Shown here: positions 1-8,307 of the stretch, piece by piece
Layout: the number at the start of each line of letters is the position of its first letter
How positions within the stretch are numbered: position 1 is the stretch's first letter
Origin: an uncultured Bacteroidales bacterium
GTDB taxonomy: Bacteria > Bacteroidota > Bacteroidia > Bacteroidales > P3
DNA: 64,000 nt
Assembly: GCA_900316515.1 (NCBI GenBank)
Contig: ONDE01000001.1
Coordinates: 182,173 to 246,172 of the forward strand
Direction: 5' to 3'
Translations under genes and position numbers: made by a program
Notes under the pieces: generated by a model
The model's input: the letters and a program-made list of their open reading frames with translations, nothing else
What the model was told of the DNA's origin: nothing
Databases searched by the model: none

Positions 1-718
1 TTGGCTTGTAGAAATTGGTGTGCGCTGCCACATTGCTGCTGTCTATTCGTCCGTTGTGCGCATGCCCGCTACGGTATATGATGCCGTCGCCCGAGGCATA
101 GCTGTACCCGTTCACCGTGTTGTTGCTCCAACAGTAGTTCCATCCAGTGCCAGGCTCGTTGCCGCTGGCTGTCGAATCGCAGTCGTCTATATAACTGGTA
201 TAGTCGTACGCATTGCCCAGAAAAGTGCCCGAAGTGACGTTGTCGCCCGCATTCCAACTTCTGTAAGCTGCCGGCACCGAGCCTGTGCAGCTCGACGACC
301 CCGTACCCTTCCAGTTCATCAGCGACACTCGCTGGCCGCTGGGACACATGATGCCTATATATATGTCGCCTATATAGCTGTGTTCTATGTTTAAACGCAC
401 AAAATTGATATCCTGCACGGTCCTCACCTGCAAGGTCTCGGGAAAACCCTCGAAGGTTACCGTCGAACGGTAGAAACACGATCCGTTGCACGGCTCCCCG
501 TCGGGCAGAAAAGCCCGCTCGCCGACCGACAGCCGGCTCACCAGATTCCTCACCACCACCTCGCGGTCGCGGTTGTAACCAATACCTACCCTTATAGAGT
601 CGCTCATGCACGACAGCGTGTCAATGTCGACACTTACAATCTGCTGACCATCGGCCTTGATTGGCAACCATGCGGTAATCAGCAAGATAAGAGCATATAT
701 ATAGTTTCTCGTGCGCAT
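1..718 (-). CDS. Secreted protein with P-domain-like region, N-terminal part only
   Basis: Reading the minus strand from the ATG at 718 gives 239 open codons that run off the window edge, so the C-terminus is missing. Residues 1-24 are a signal peptide (MRTRNYIYALILLITAWLPI then KADGQ). The following region has paired cysteines and the motifs EHSYIGDIYIGIMCPSG and GTGWNYCWSN, which match residues ~322-480 of the T9SS cargo protein at 29698-32850 (EHSYMGD...CPNG, GIGWNYCFS). That suggests a shared proprotein-convertase P-like or adhesion domain and export to the cell surface. The start is supported by a promoter at 730-760 that would give a leader of only a few bases. The exact function is unknown. 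Confidence 0.8.
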   Translation of the reverse strand, partial: MRTRNYIYALILLITAWLPIKADGQQIVSVDIDTLSCMSDSIRVGIGYNRDREVVVRNLVSRLSVGERAFLPDGEPCNGSCFYRSTVTFEGFPETLQVRTVQDINFVRLNIEHSYIGDIYIGIMCPSGQRVSLMNWKGTGSSSCTGSVPAAYRSWNAGDNVTSGTFLGNAYDYTSYIDDCDSTASGNEPGTGWNYCWSNNTVNGYSYASGDGIIYRSGHAHNGRIDSSNVAAHTNFYKP

Positions 719-729
719 AATTAAATATG

Positions 730-760
730 CAAAGATACAAATTAATTTCATATATACAAA
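730..760 (-). promoter_or_regulatory. Bacteroidota-type promoter for the secreted protein gene
   Basis: On the minus strand TTTG (760-757), a 19-bp spacer and TATCTTTG (737-730) match the Bacteroidota -33/-7 consensus exactly. The -7 box ends 11 bases before the ATG at 718, so the mRNA would be nearly leaderless. Confidence 0.7.
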
Positions 761-844
761 AAAACTTTCAAAAATTATATGCCGCAGGCGATATATCTGT
801 CTTTTTGCCGTTTTTCTCGATGGTCTACTATAGCTCTCTTCCAG

Positions 845-884
845 GTCTCATGTAGGTCTCACGTAAGTCTCACGTAAGTCTCAC
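845..884. repeat. 11-bp tandem array, unit GTCTCACGTAA
   Basis: Three full units (845-855, 856-866, 867-877) and a partial fourth (878-884) follow each other with exact 11-bp spacing. The GTCTCA core is constant and the other five bases vary. One of several 11-bp-period arrays in the window, each with a different unit. Confidence 0.85.
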
Positions 885-1087
885 TTCCAAGCCAATTTCC
901 TTCTATATCTCTCCTATGTATCATTCGTTCAGGTTGTTCGTGTGTCTTTCCATGTTTTGAGGGTGTTGGATGGTTTTTGGTGGTCTAGGTGTGTCGTGCG
1001 CGATAGAAATGGTGTTTGGGTGGCGTGTCTTAGCCCGACTTGCAGTACCGTGGAAAATTATTTTTTTTACAATTGGAAAAAATGTCG

Positions 1088-1095
1088 TATCTTTG
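1088..1095 (+). promoter_or_regulatory. -7 promoter box for the dnaG operon
   Basis: TATCTTTG matches the Bacteroidota -7 element TAnnTTTG; T-rich sequence lies upstream but no well-spaced TTTG -33 box. It would give a leader of about 40 bases before the dnaG ATG at 1140. Confidence 0.5.
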
Positions 1096-1139
1096 CATTC
1101 CGTTTTTTTGGTTGCAGGCCCTCGCTTGCAAGGTAGTTA

Positions 1140-3173
1140 ATGATTGACCAGGAGACCATACAGAGGATTGTCGAAGCCTCGCGCATCGAGGAGGTGATTG
1201 GCGAGTTTGTGTCGCTGAAGAAGCGTGGCGCCAATCATATCGGCTGCTGCCCCTTCCACAACGAGAAGACCCCCTCGTTCTATGTCTCGCCGTCGAAAGG
1301 CATCTACAAATGCTTCGGCTGCGGCGAGGCCGGCGATGTGGTTAAGTTCCTGATGAAGCACGAACACTACACTTACCCCGAGGCTCTGCGCTGGCTGGCC
1401 GACAAATACCACATTGAAATTAAAGAAGAGGAGCAGACCGAGGAGGAAAAACAACGTCAGACAGAACGTGACGGACTATTCCACGTGAGCGAGTTCGCCC
1501 AGAAGTATTTCTCCGACCTGCTTTGGAACGACGAGATGGGACGCGCCGTCGGCTTGAGCTATTTCCACGAGAGGGGTATGAGCGACGAGGTGATCAAACG
1601 ATTCGGACTCGGCTATTGCCTCGACGAATGGAGCAATTTCACCGACCACGCCCGCAAAAACGGTTACAGCGACACAGTGCTGGAAAAGACCGGCCTGACA
1701 ATATTCCGTGATGCCGACGAGGGGCAGAAAGCCGACACACAGCAGCCTGATTCCGCCCCACAACCAACGAAACGTCGCGCCTACGACAGGTTCCGCGGCA
1801 GGGTGATGTTCCCGATATATAGTGTGTCGGGACGCGTTCTGGGTTTCAGCGGTAGGATACTCAGCAAGGAGAAACAGGCGGCGAAGTATGTTAACTCGCC
1901 CGACTCGGATATCTACAACAAAAGCCGTATCTTGTACGGCCTTTTCCAAGCTCGCTCGGCTATCGCCAAGGCCAACAAATGTTTCCTTGTCGAGGGTAAT
2001 GTCGACGTGGTCTCTATGCACCAGTCCGGTGTGGAGAACACCGTCGCCTCCTGCGGCACCAGCTTGACAACAGAACAGATACGTCTGATCAAACGCTACA
2101 CACCCAATGTGACTGTGTTGTACGACGGTGATTCGGCGGGTATCAAAGCAGCCTTGAGGGCTGTCGACCTGCTGTTCGCCGAAGGCATGCATGTGAGACT
2201 AGTCCTCTTCCCCGACGGCGAAGACCCCGACAGCTACGCCCAGAAGTATGGCTCGACACGCCTGCAGGAGTACCTCGCGGAGCACGAGGACAACTTCATC
2301 ATGTTCAAGACACGTGTGCTGCTGGAGGGCGTTAAAGATGACCCGATACGGAAGGCCGAACTGGTGAGCGAGACAGCTCGTAGCATAGCCTTGGTGGCCG
2401 ACATGCTGGAGCGTAGCGAATATGTAAGGCAGTGCTCGCATCTGCTGCACGTAAGCGAGGACGTGCTGACGAACGCTGTGGCAAAGGCTATAGCAAACAA
2501 GACAAAAGCAGAACCCGGTGAACGAAAAGCGGAAAGTGCCGGACAGAATGTGGAGAACGGAGAACAAAAAGCGGAGAGTGGAGAACTCTTGGTCAGCAAC
2601 CGCTTGGCGCCGCCGCCAGAGGTGGAGCGACACCTGGCAAAGCTACTGCTGAACTACGGCAACGAGAAACTATATCAGACTTTTCAGGACGAGAACGGCA
2701 AGGAACAGGAGTTGGCATACAGTGTGGCGGAGATCATCGTGAGTGAGATGGAAAGCGAACAGCTGAGTTTCAGCCATCCACTATGCCAGCGGATTCTGGA
2801 ACAGTGCAGCCTGATGGTCGAGATGAGCGGCAAAGTCGATACCGGCCGCATCATGAATTCAACCGACGAGCAACTGCGTACCTTCGCCATCACTCTGATG
2901 ATGGATACTTATACCCTCTGCGAGGAATCGTGGAAGAAGAAGGATATCTACCCGCCAAGGATAGAGGACAACCTGCTGCAGGATGTGAAGGACAGTCTTG
3001 GAACTTTCAAAAGTTTGAGACTTACACAGATGATTGATGAACGCCGCGAACAGTTGCTCTCTACCGCCGACGCTGACCGGCAGCGGCAGCTTCTGACAGA
3101 GATAAAGCAGTATACCGACCTGCTACACCAGATAGGCAGCAGACTCGGCATGGTGATACAAAGAAACATATAA
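1140..3173 (+). CDS. dnaG: DNA primase DnaG
   Basis: Makes RNA primers for chromosome replication. Length (677 residues) is normal for the family. The N-terminal CHC2 zinc-binding domain shows CCPFHNEKTPSF and CFGCGEAGD (residues ~37-65). The catalytic core with TOPRIM fold shows VEGNVDVVSMHQSG and the YDGDSAG metal site. The C-terminal part should bind the DnaB helicase, which is also in this window (55414-56949). Residues ~459-484, between the core and the C-terminal domain, are a linker of degenerate heptapeptides (GERKAES, AGQNVEN, GEQKAES, GELLV) encoded by a 7-bp tandem array. The next gene starts 2 bases after the stop, so this is the first gene of an operon with the activator, aroA and miaA. 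Confidence 0.97.
   Translation: MIDQETIQRIVEASRIEEVIGEFVSLKKRGANHIGCCPFHNEKTPSFYVSPSKGIYKCFGCGEAGDVVKFLMKHEHYTYPEALRWLADKYHIEIKEEEQTEEEKQRQTERDGLFHVSEFAQKYFSDLLWNDEMGRAVGLSYFHERGMSDEVIKRFGLGYCLDEWSNFTDHARKNGYSDTVLEKTGLTIFRDADEGQKADTQQPDSAPQPTKRRAYDRFRGRVMFPIYSVSGRVLGFSGRILSKEKQAAKYVNSPDSDIYNKSRILYGLFQARSAIAKANKCFLVEGNVDVVSMHQSGVENTVASCGTSLTTEQIRLIKRYTPNVTVLYDGDSAGIKAALRAVDLLFAEGMHVRLVLFPDGEDPDSYAQKYGSTRLQEYLAEHEDNFIMFKTRVLLEGVKDDPIRKAELVSETARSIALVADMLERSEYVRQCSHLLHVSEDVLTNAVAKAIANKTKAEPGERKAESAGQNVENGEQKAESGELLVSNRLAPPPEVERHLAKLLLNYGNEKLYQTFQDENGKEQELAYSVAEIIVSEMESEQLSFSHPLCQRILEQCSLMVEMSGKVDTGRIMNSTDEQLRTFAITLMMDTYTLCEESWKKKDIYPPRIEDNLLQDVKDSLGTFKSLRLTQMIDERREQLLSTADADRQRQLLTEIKQYTDLLHQIGSRLGMVIQRNI
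2513..2594 (+). repeat. Degenerate 7-bp array inside dnaG
   Basis: Units such as GGTGAAC, GGAAAGT, GGAGAAC, GGAGAAC and GGAGAGT follow with 7-bp spacing and no loss of frame. Because 3 x 7 = 21 bp, the array is read as heptapeptide repeats in the linker before the helicase-binding domain. Confidence 0.75.
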
Positions 3174-3175
3174 GC

Positions 3176-4390
3176 ATGGATATACAGACACTGAAACAAA
3201 GATATGACATCATAGGCAACGATCCGCGCCTGATGCTGGCCTTGAACAAGGCCGTGCAGGTGGCACCTACGAACTTGTCGATACTTATTACAGGCGAGAG
3301 CGGCGTGGGCAAGGATGTCTTTTCGCGCATCATACACGAAAACAGCTTGAGGAAGCATGTGCGGCAGGGTCGGGGCCTGATCTCCGTCAACTGCGGCGCT
3401 ATTCCCGAAGGAACAATAGAAAGCGAATTGTTCGGCCATGTGAAGGGTGCCTTCACTGGCGCCGACCGTAGCCGCAAAGGCTACTTCGAGGAAGCCGACG
3501 GCGGCACTATTTTCCTCGACGAAATTGGCGAACTGCCACTGGCTATGCAGGTGAAACTGCTGCGTGTGCTCGAAAATGGCGAGATAATGCCTGTGGGCAG
3601 CAGTACGGCGCTGAAGATAGATGTACGTGTGGTGGCAGCCACGAACATTGACATACTCAAGGCTGTCCGCAACGGACGCTTCCGCGAGGACCTATACTAT
3701 CGTCTGAACCAACTGTCTATTTACCTCCCGCCACTGAGAGAACGCAAAGACGACATCCCGCTGCTGTTCCGCAAGTTCTCGTCCGATGTGGCGGAGAAAT
3801 ACCACATGCCGCCAATAGTACTCACTGAGGACGCCAAGCGGATGATGATGGACTATCCGTGGTACGGCAACGTGCGCGAACTGAAGAATATAACCGAACA
3901 GATCGCTGTAGTTGAGACAGAACGTACCATCACGCCGGCAATCCTGCAAAACTACTTGTCCTATATCCCCACCGAGCGTATGCCAGCTGTGGTGGAGCCT
4001 AACATCCAGAGTGGCGGTGGGCAGGCCATCAGCGACCGCGAACTGCTGCTGAAGGCATTGTCGATGGGACAGATGATTAGTGAAATGCGACAGGAACTGA
4101 ATGAGTTGCGCCAGATGGTCGCCAATGGACAGTGGTCGGTCGGCAACGGACAACAGGCAGTACATGGAGGACAACTGGCAGTCAGCGGCGGACAGCATCC
4201 TGGCGCACAAGAGGAGGACTTCCTGACGCCGGAGATTATCGAAGAGGACCCTGTGGCACTGGAGGACTGTGAGAAGAGCGCCATAGTGAGGGCGTTGGAA
4301 AAAGCTGGCGGCAACCGCAAGATTGCCGCGTCAGAACTGCACATTTCCGAGAGAACACTATATAGGAAGATTAAGGAGTACGGGATATGA
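3176..4390 (+). CDS. Sigma-54-dependent transcriptional activator without receiver domain
   Basis: An AAA+ enhancer-binding protein that should remodel sigma-54 RNA polymerase at -24/-12 promoters. Walker A is GESGVGKD (residues ~40-47), the sigma-54-contacting GAFTGA loop is at ~94, and Walker B is GGTIFLDEIGEL. The C-terminus carries a Fis-type helix-turn-helix (NRKIAASELHISERTLYRKI). The AAA+ domain starts almost at residue 1, so there is no phosphorylated receiver or other N-terminal sensor; activity is probably set by partners or expression. Residues ~314-341 are heptapeptide repeats (NGQWSVG, NGQQAVH, GGQLAVS, GGQ) encoded by a 7-bp array. It starts 2 bases after dnaG and overlaps aroA by 4 bases (ATGA). 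Such genes beside dnaG are an observed position only; its targets are unknown. Confidence 0.92.
   Translation: MDIQTLKQRYDIIGNDPRLMLALNKAVQVAPTNLSILITGESGVGKDVFSRIIHENSLRKHVRQGRGLISVNCGAIPEGTIESELFGHVKGAFTGADRSRKGYFEEADGGTIFLDEIGELPLAMQVKLLRVLENGEIMPVGSSTALKIDVRVVAATNIDILKAVRNGRFREDLYYRLNQLSIYLPPLRERKDDIPLLFRKFSSDVAEKYHMPPIVLTEDAKRMMMDYPWYGNVRELKNITEQIAVVETERTITPAILQNYLSYIPTERMPAVVEPNIQSGGGQAISDRELLLKALSMGQMISEMRQELNELRQMVANGQWSVGNGQQAVHGGQLAVSGGQHPGAQEEDFLTPEIIEEDPVALEDCEKSAIVRALEKAGGNRKIAASELHISERTLYRKIKEYGI
4118..4199 (+). repeat. Degenerate 7-bp array inside the sigma-54 activator gene
   Basis: About eleven 7-bp units with a recurrent GGAC/GGC core (AATGGAC, AACGGAC, GGAGGAC, GGCGGAC) run in frame and encode Q/G-rich heptapeptides between the AAA+ domain and the DNA-binding domain. 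Confidence 0.7.
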
Positions 4391-5631
4391 ATACAAACGA
4401 CATAAGAATTAACTTGCCGGCATCGAAAAGCATGAGCAACCGGTGGCTGATGATTAACCATATAACGGGTAGCCATTTCAGGATAGGTAAGTTGTCTACT
4501 TCCGCCGATACAAGACTGCTAAGAAAGCTGCTTGCACAGGTCGAAGAAAACGCGGCAGCAGAGAGGAGCGACAGCGACTTGTACTATTGCGACAATGCCG
4601 GTTCTGTCGCGCGGTTTATGATGCCGTTGCTGGCAGTAACTCCCGGCTATCATGTCCTCAGCGGCGACGACCGATTGCGCGAACGCCCTATGGCACCGAT
4701 AATAGATGCCCTGCGGCAGATGGGGTTGAGAGTCGAATGTACTGAGAAGGAGGGCTTCCTCCCTGTGCAGATACAGGGAGGTGTGCCTGTCAGACGCACG
4801 GTGAGTGTCGACCCGCTGCTCAGCAGTCAGTTTGTCAGTGCACTGCTGTTGGTGGCTCCTCGTTTGCCAGAAGGCATATCCCTGACGATGACTCAACGAC
4901 CTACTTCCCGACCGTATATCGAGATGACTGCCGACGCATTGCGTATGGCAGGCATTGAGGTCCGGCGGTCGTCAAACGGCCGTACTTATTATGTCCAGCC
5001 GCTACAGGGAAAACCCAAGGCCGCATCAATCACTATCGAGCGCGACTGGTCGTCGGCATCGTATTTCTATACTATGGCTATGCTGAGACCCGGTACACGC
5101 ATAAGGCTTTTGGGACTCCAGCTGGATTCGTGTCAGGGTGATTCGGCTGCCGACGGGTTCTTCCGCCAACTGGGGGTGGTGAGCACCGAAGTGCGGTCGC
5201 CGTATCGCGCCGCCGGACGTAGCATCACGATACAAGGAGGCGGCGAGATGGTGAAAAGCATCCAGTTCAACTGCATCGACTGCCCCGACCTTGTGCCGAC
5301 TTTCGCCGTGGCGGCCGCAGCCGCCGGTGTGCGGACAATACTGAAGGGGGTTGGTAACATCGCCCTGAAGGAGAGCGACCGCATGGTCGCCATCACTAAT
5401 GAGTTGAGGCGCATGGGTGGTCGTGTTAATTCTACCGGCGACGAGTTGCATATCCTCCCGTCGGCATTGAAACCGACAGAGATGGTACGCACCTATGGCG
5501 ACCACCGTATGGCTATGGCTTTTGCGCCACTTCGCCTGCGTTTCCCAGACCTCAAGATTGAAAACCCGGAGGTTGTCGACAAGTCCTTCCCCGAGTTCTG
5601 GGAAGAGTTCGAGAAAGTACTTGCCTGTTGA
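4387..5631 (+). CDS. aroA: 3-phosphoshikimate 1-carboxyvinyltransferase (EPSP synthase)
   Basis: Sixth step of the shikimate pathway: transfers enolpyruvyl from PEP to shikimate-3-phosphate. The N-terminus shows the LPASKSMSNRW substrate-binding motif, followed by DNAGSVARFMMPLL, LSGDDRLRERPM and the C-terminal KESDRM and YGDHRMAMA motifs, all typical of EPSP synthases. At 414 residues it is of family length. Its ATG overlaps the stop of the upstream activator (ATGA) and its TGA overlaps the TTG start of miaA, so translation is probably coupled through the operon. Confidence 0.96.
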   Translation: MNTNDIRINLPASKSMSNRWLMINHITGSHFRIGKLSTSADTRLLRKLLAQVEENAAAERSDSDLYYCDNAGSVARFMMPLLAVTPGYHVLSGDDRLRERPMAPIIDALRQMGLRVECTEKEGFLPVQIQGGVPVRRTVSVDPLLSSQFVSALLLVAPRLPEGISLTMTQRPTSRPYIEMTADALRMAGIEVRRSSNGRTYYVQPLQGKPKAASITIERDWSSASYFYTMAMLRPGTRIRLLGLQLDSCQGDSAADGFFRQLGVVSTEVRSPYRAAGRSITIQGGGEMVKSIQFNCIDCPDLVPTFAVAAAAAGVRTILKGVGNIALKESDRMVAITNELRRMGGRVNSTGDELHILPSALKPTEMVRTYGDHRMAMAFAPLRLRFPDLKIENPEVVDKSFPEFWEEFEKVLAC

Positions 5632-6458
5632 GAAAGCGGCTCATAATAGTTGCAGGTCCTACGGCAGTTGGAAAGACTGCCTATGCTGTGCGACTCGCGC
5701 AGGAACTGGGAACGGAGATTATCTCATGCGACTCGCGGCAGTTTTATAGCGAGATGAGTATTGGAGTGGCTCGTCCTTCGCCCGACGAACTTGCTGCTGC
5801 GAAGCACCACTTCATAGCCTGCCGCTCGGTAACCAATCCATATAATATCTTTGACTACGAACAGGACGCCATGCGTGTGACAGCCCGCCTGTTTGAAGAA
5901 CATGATACCGTCGTGGCTGTCGGTGGCAGCGGCCTCTACATCGACGCTCTGCTGGCAACACCAGCACGCTTGCCCAATCCGTCGGCCGAATTACGCCGAC
6001 AGTTGCAGGAGATGCCTATAGAAGAGAAGCGCTCTCAGCTGCGCTTGCTCGACCCCGACTACTATGCCCGTGTCGACCTTCGCAACCCAGTGCGTCTGCA
6101 GCGAGCACTTGAGGTGTGTCTCACTGCAGGTCGTCCTTATAGCGCTATACTTGCCGAACAGGAGATTGTACAACGCCCCTTCGATACCGAGGTGCGAGTG
6201 CTTGCTATGTCTTCGGAGGAACTGCGTAGCCGTATAGACCAGCGCGTAGACCTCATGATGCATTCCGGATTGTTTGAGGAAGTGCTTTCTCTGCTGCCCT
6301 ACCGGCAGCTGTCGACATTAAACACCGTCGGCTACCGCGAGTTGTTCGCAGTAGCCGACGGCTCTGATACCTTGGTGCACGCTGTGGAGCAGATTAAGCT
6401 CAACACCTGGCACTATGCCCGCAAGCAGATGACCTGGATGCGGAAATACAAGGATTAA
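5628..6458 (+). CDS. miaA: tRNA dimethylallyltransferase MiaA
   Basis: Adds a dimethylallyl group to A37 of tRNAs that read UNN codons. The P-loop [15 protein letters not shown] is at residues 9-23, followed by SCDSRQFY and the [10 protein letters not shown] motif. It is 276 residues, slightly shorter than the usual ~300. The start is TTG at 5628, overlapping the aroA stop (TTGA); no better ATG exists in frame before the P-loop. Its TAA shares bases with the stop of the convergent hbd gene (TTAA), leaving no room for a terminator. Confidence 0.95.
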   Translation: MRKRLIIVAGPTAVGKTAYAVRLAQELGTEIISCDSRQFYSEMSIGVARPSPDELAAAKHHFIACRSVTNPYNIFDYEQDAMRVTARLFEEHDTVVAVGGSGLYIDALLATPARLPNPSAELRRQLQEMPIEEKRSQLRLLDPDYYARVDLRNPVRLQRALEVCLTAGRPYSAILAEQEIVQRPFDTEVRVLAMSSEELRSRIDQRVDLMMHSGLFEEVLSLLPYRQLSTLNTVGYRELFAVADGSDTLVHAVEQIKLNTWHYARKQMTWMRKYKD

Positions 6459-7291
6459 TATTTGTAGAAACCTTCGCCGGTCTTGCGGCCGAGGAGGCCG
6501 GCACGGACCATCTTGCGGAGCAGGGGGTGAGGACGATACTTGGGATCGCCAAACTCTTTGTAGAGGACTTCCATGATGGCGAGGTTGACATCGTTGCCGA
6601 TGAGGTCGGCGAGGGCAAGGGGACCCATAGGATGGTTGGCGCCGAGCATCATGCATTTGTCGATGTCCTCGGCAGTGGCGATACCGTCGGCGAGGATGCC
6701 AACAGCTTCGTTAATCATCGGGATGAGGATACGGTTGACGACAAAGCCGGGGGCTTCCTTCACCTCGACGGGCTGCTTGCCGATTTCGGTGGCGAGGTCG
6801 ATGACGCACTTGCAGACCTCGTCGCTGGTGAGCTGGCCGCGGATAACCTCGACGAGGGCCATACGGTCGGCGGGGTTGAAGAAGTGCATGCCTATGAACT
6901 GGGCAGGACGCTTGGTGCAGGCAGCAATCTCAGTGATGGAGAGCGAGCTGCTGTTGGTGGCGAAGATGGTCTCGGGTTTGCAGATGGCGTCAAGCTCGGT
7001 AAAGACATCTTTCTTGAGCTGCATCTCCTCGACAGCGGCTTCAATGACGAGGTCGGCGTCGGCGAAGGTGGCGTAGTCGGTGGTGGTGGTGATGTTTTTG
7101 AGCAGGGCGTCGACGGCCTCCTGGGTCATCTTGCCTTTTTCAACCAGTTTGCCGTAACCTTTGGCAATAGATGCCATAGCCTTGTCGAGGCTGGCCTGGG
7201 TGCGGCTTTTCATGACGATGGGCATCTTGGTGGCAAAGGCTTTCACAATACCTTTTGCCATGGTGCCGGTTCCGATAACACAGATTTTCAT
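6455..7291 (-). CDS. hbd: 3-hydroxybutyryl-CoA dehydrogenase
   Basis: Interconverts acetoacetyl-CoA and 3-hydroxybutyryl-CoA with NAD(P)H, in butyrate-type fermentation or fatty-acid metabolism. The N-terminal Rossmann motif is [10 protein letters not shown], and the family signature [11 protein letters not shown] contains the catalytic His (about residue 136). The C-terminal domain ends in [13 protein letters not shown] as in clostridial Hbd. Length 278 is normal for the single-function enzyme. It lies downstream of crt on the same strand, separated by a 109-bp gap filled with 8-bp repeats. No thiolase or butyryl-CoA dehydrogenase is in the window, so pathway direction cannot be decided. Confidence 0.93.
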   Translation of the reverse strand: MKICVIGTGTMAKGIVKAFATKMPIVMKSRTQASLDKAMASIAKGYGKLVEKGKMTQEAVDALLKNITTTTDYATFADADLVIEAAVEEMQLKKDVFTELDAICKPETIFATNSSSLSITEIAACTKRPAQFIGMHFFNPADRMALVEVIRGQLTSDEVCKCVIDLATEIGKQPVEVKEAPGFVVNRILIPMINEAVGILADGIATAEDIDKCMMLGANHPMGPLALADLIGNDVNLAIMEVLYKEFGDPKYRPHPLLRKMVRAGLLGRKTGEGFYKY

Positions 7292-7300
7292 GTTTTTTAT

Positions 7301-7397
7301 TGTTTTATTGTTTAGTTGTTTGAATGTTTGATTGTCTGAATATTGTGATAAGATTGTCTGTCGCGTAAGTCACTCAGGCATTAACGCAATCAGGCAA
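7301..7397. repeat. 8-bp tandem arrays between crt and hbd
   Basis: Five units of TGTTTNNN (7301-7308, 7309-7316, 7317-7324, 7325-7332, 7333-7340) are exactly 8 bp apart, and a second weaker set TCAGGCAT/TAACGCAA/TCAGGCAA (7374-7397) also has 8-bp spacing. The first set is the reverse complement of the family seen at 45159-45190 (AARCAATC). Confidence 0.75.
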
Positions 7398-7400
7398 TAA

Positions 7401-8177
7401 TTATTTACCCACAAATTCGTATTTCCCTTTTTCGAGGAAGGCTTTCATGCCTTGTTTCTGGTCCTCGGTGGCAAAGCAACGGCCGAAGACGGTGCTCTCG
7501 TTCATGATGGCCTCGTCGGCCGACATGTCCCACTCGGCATTTATGCAAAGTTTGGCGGCTTTGACGGCGAGGGGTGCCTGGGCGGCAATCTGGTTGGCAA
7601 TCTCCATGGCTTTGTCCATCAGCTCGGCCTGGGGCACCACTTCATTGACAAGACCTATTCGTAGGGCCTCGTTGGCTTTGATGGCACGTCCGGTATAGAT
7701 GAGTTGTTTGGCCATACCCATGCCGACTAGGCGCGCCAGACGCACTGTGCCGCTGAAACCGGGGATGATGCCTAGGCCCACCTCAGGCTGGCCGAACTTG
7801 GCATTGTCGGAACAGATGCGTATGTCGCAGGCCATAGCCAACTCGCAGCCACCGCCGAGGGCGAAGCCGTTGACGGCAGCAATGACAGGCACATGGAGGG
7901 TCTCGAGTTTACGAAACACACTGGCTCCTTTGCTGCCGAAGGTCTGTCCCTGTGGCACGTTGAGGGTGGCCATCTCGCTGATGTCGGCACCGGCAACGAA
8001 ACTCTTCTCACCGTCGCCAGTGACAATAAGGCAGCGGTATTTATTACAATCGAAATTGGATAGGTAATCGTCCATCTCGCCAAGGATGGTACTGTTGAGG
8101 GCATTGAGACTCTTGGGAGCACTGATGGTCATAATGGCGACGGTCCCACGGTCTTCTATCTTCAAATACTTGTACAT
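7401..8177 (-). CDS. crt: Enoyl-CoA hydratase / crotonase
   Basis: Hydrates crotonyl-CoA to 3-hydroxybutyryl-CoA, the step before Hbd, whose gene follows. The oxyanion-hole stretch SFVAGADISEM, the GFALGGGCELAMACDIR motif and FGQPEVGLGIIPGFSG are characteristic; the two catalytic glutamates are near residues 112 and 132. Length 258 matches single-domain crotonases. The stop codon is immediately followed by the 8-bp repeats in the gap before hbd. Exact acyl-chain preference cannot be read from the sequence. Confidence 0.93.
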   Translation of the reverse strand: MYKYLKIEDRGTVAIMTISAPKSLNALNSTILGEMDDYLSNFDCNKYRCLIVTGDGEKSFVAGADISEMATLNVPQGQTFGSKGASVFRKLETLHVPVIAAVNGFALGGGCELAMACDIRICSDNAKFGQPEVGLGIIPGFSGTVRLARLVGMGMAKQLIYTGRAIKANEALRIGLVNEVVPQAELMDKAMEIANQIAAQAPLAVKAAKLCINAEWDMSADEAIMNESTVFGRCFATEDQKQGMKAFLEKGKYEFVGK

Positions 8178-8307
8178 GTTTTTTTGTGTTCAATGTAACT
8201 TATGATATAACGTTGAAGGATGCCCATTATTGTATTTGCCTGCATTTTTTTATTATTACACAATTTTAGGGACTGTTTGGCGTTATATATGGCAAAATAA
8301 ATGAGAT

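Larger units (their letters stand above)
719..1139. other. Divergent intergenic region
   Basis: This 421-bp gap separates the divergent secreted-protein gene and dnaG. It holds the two promoters (730-760 and 1088-1095) and an 11-bp tandem array (845-884). I see no credible gene or RNA in the rest. Confidence 0.6.

Noticed and set aside
942..1136. Possible 64-residue gene before dnaG
   Set aside because: It covers the dnaG promoter box, has no recognisable features and ends where dnaG begins.
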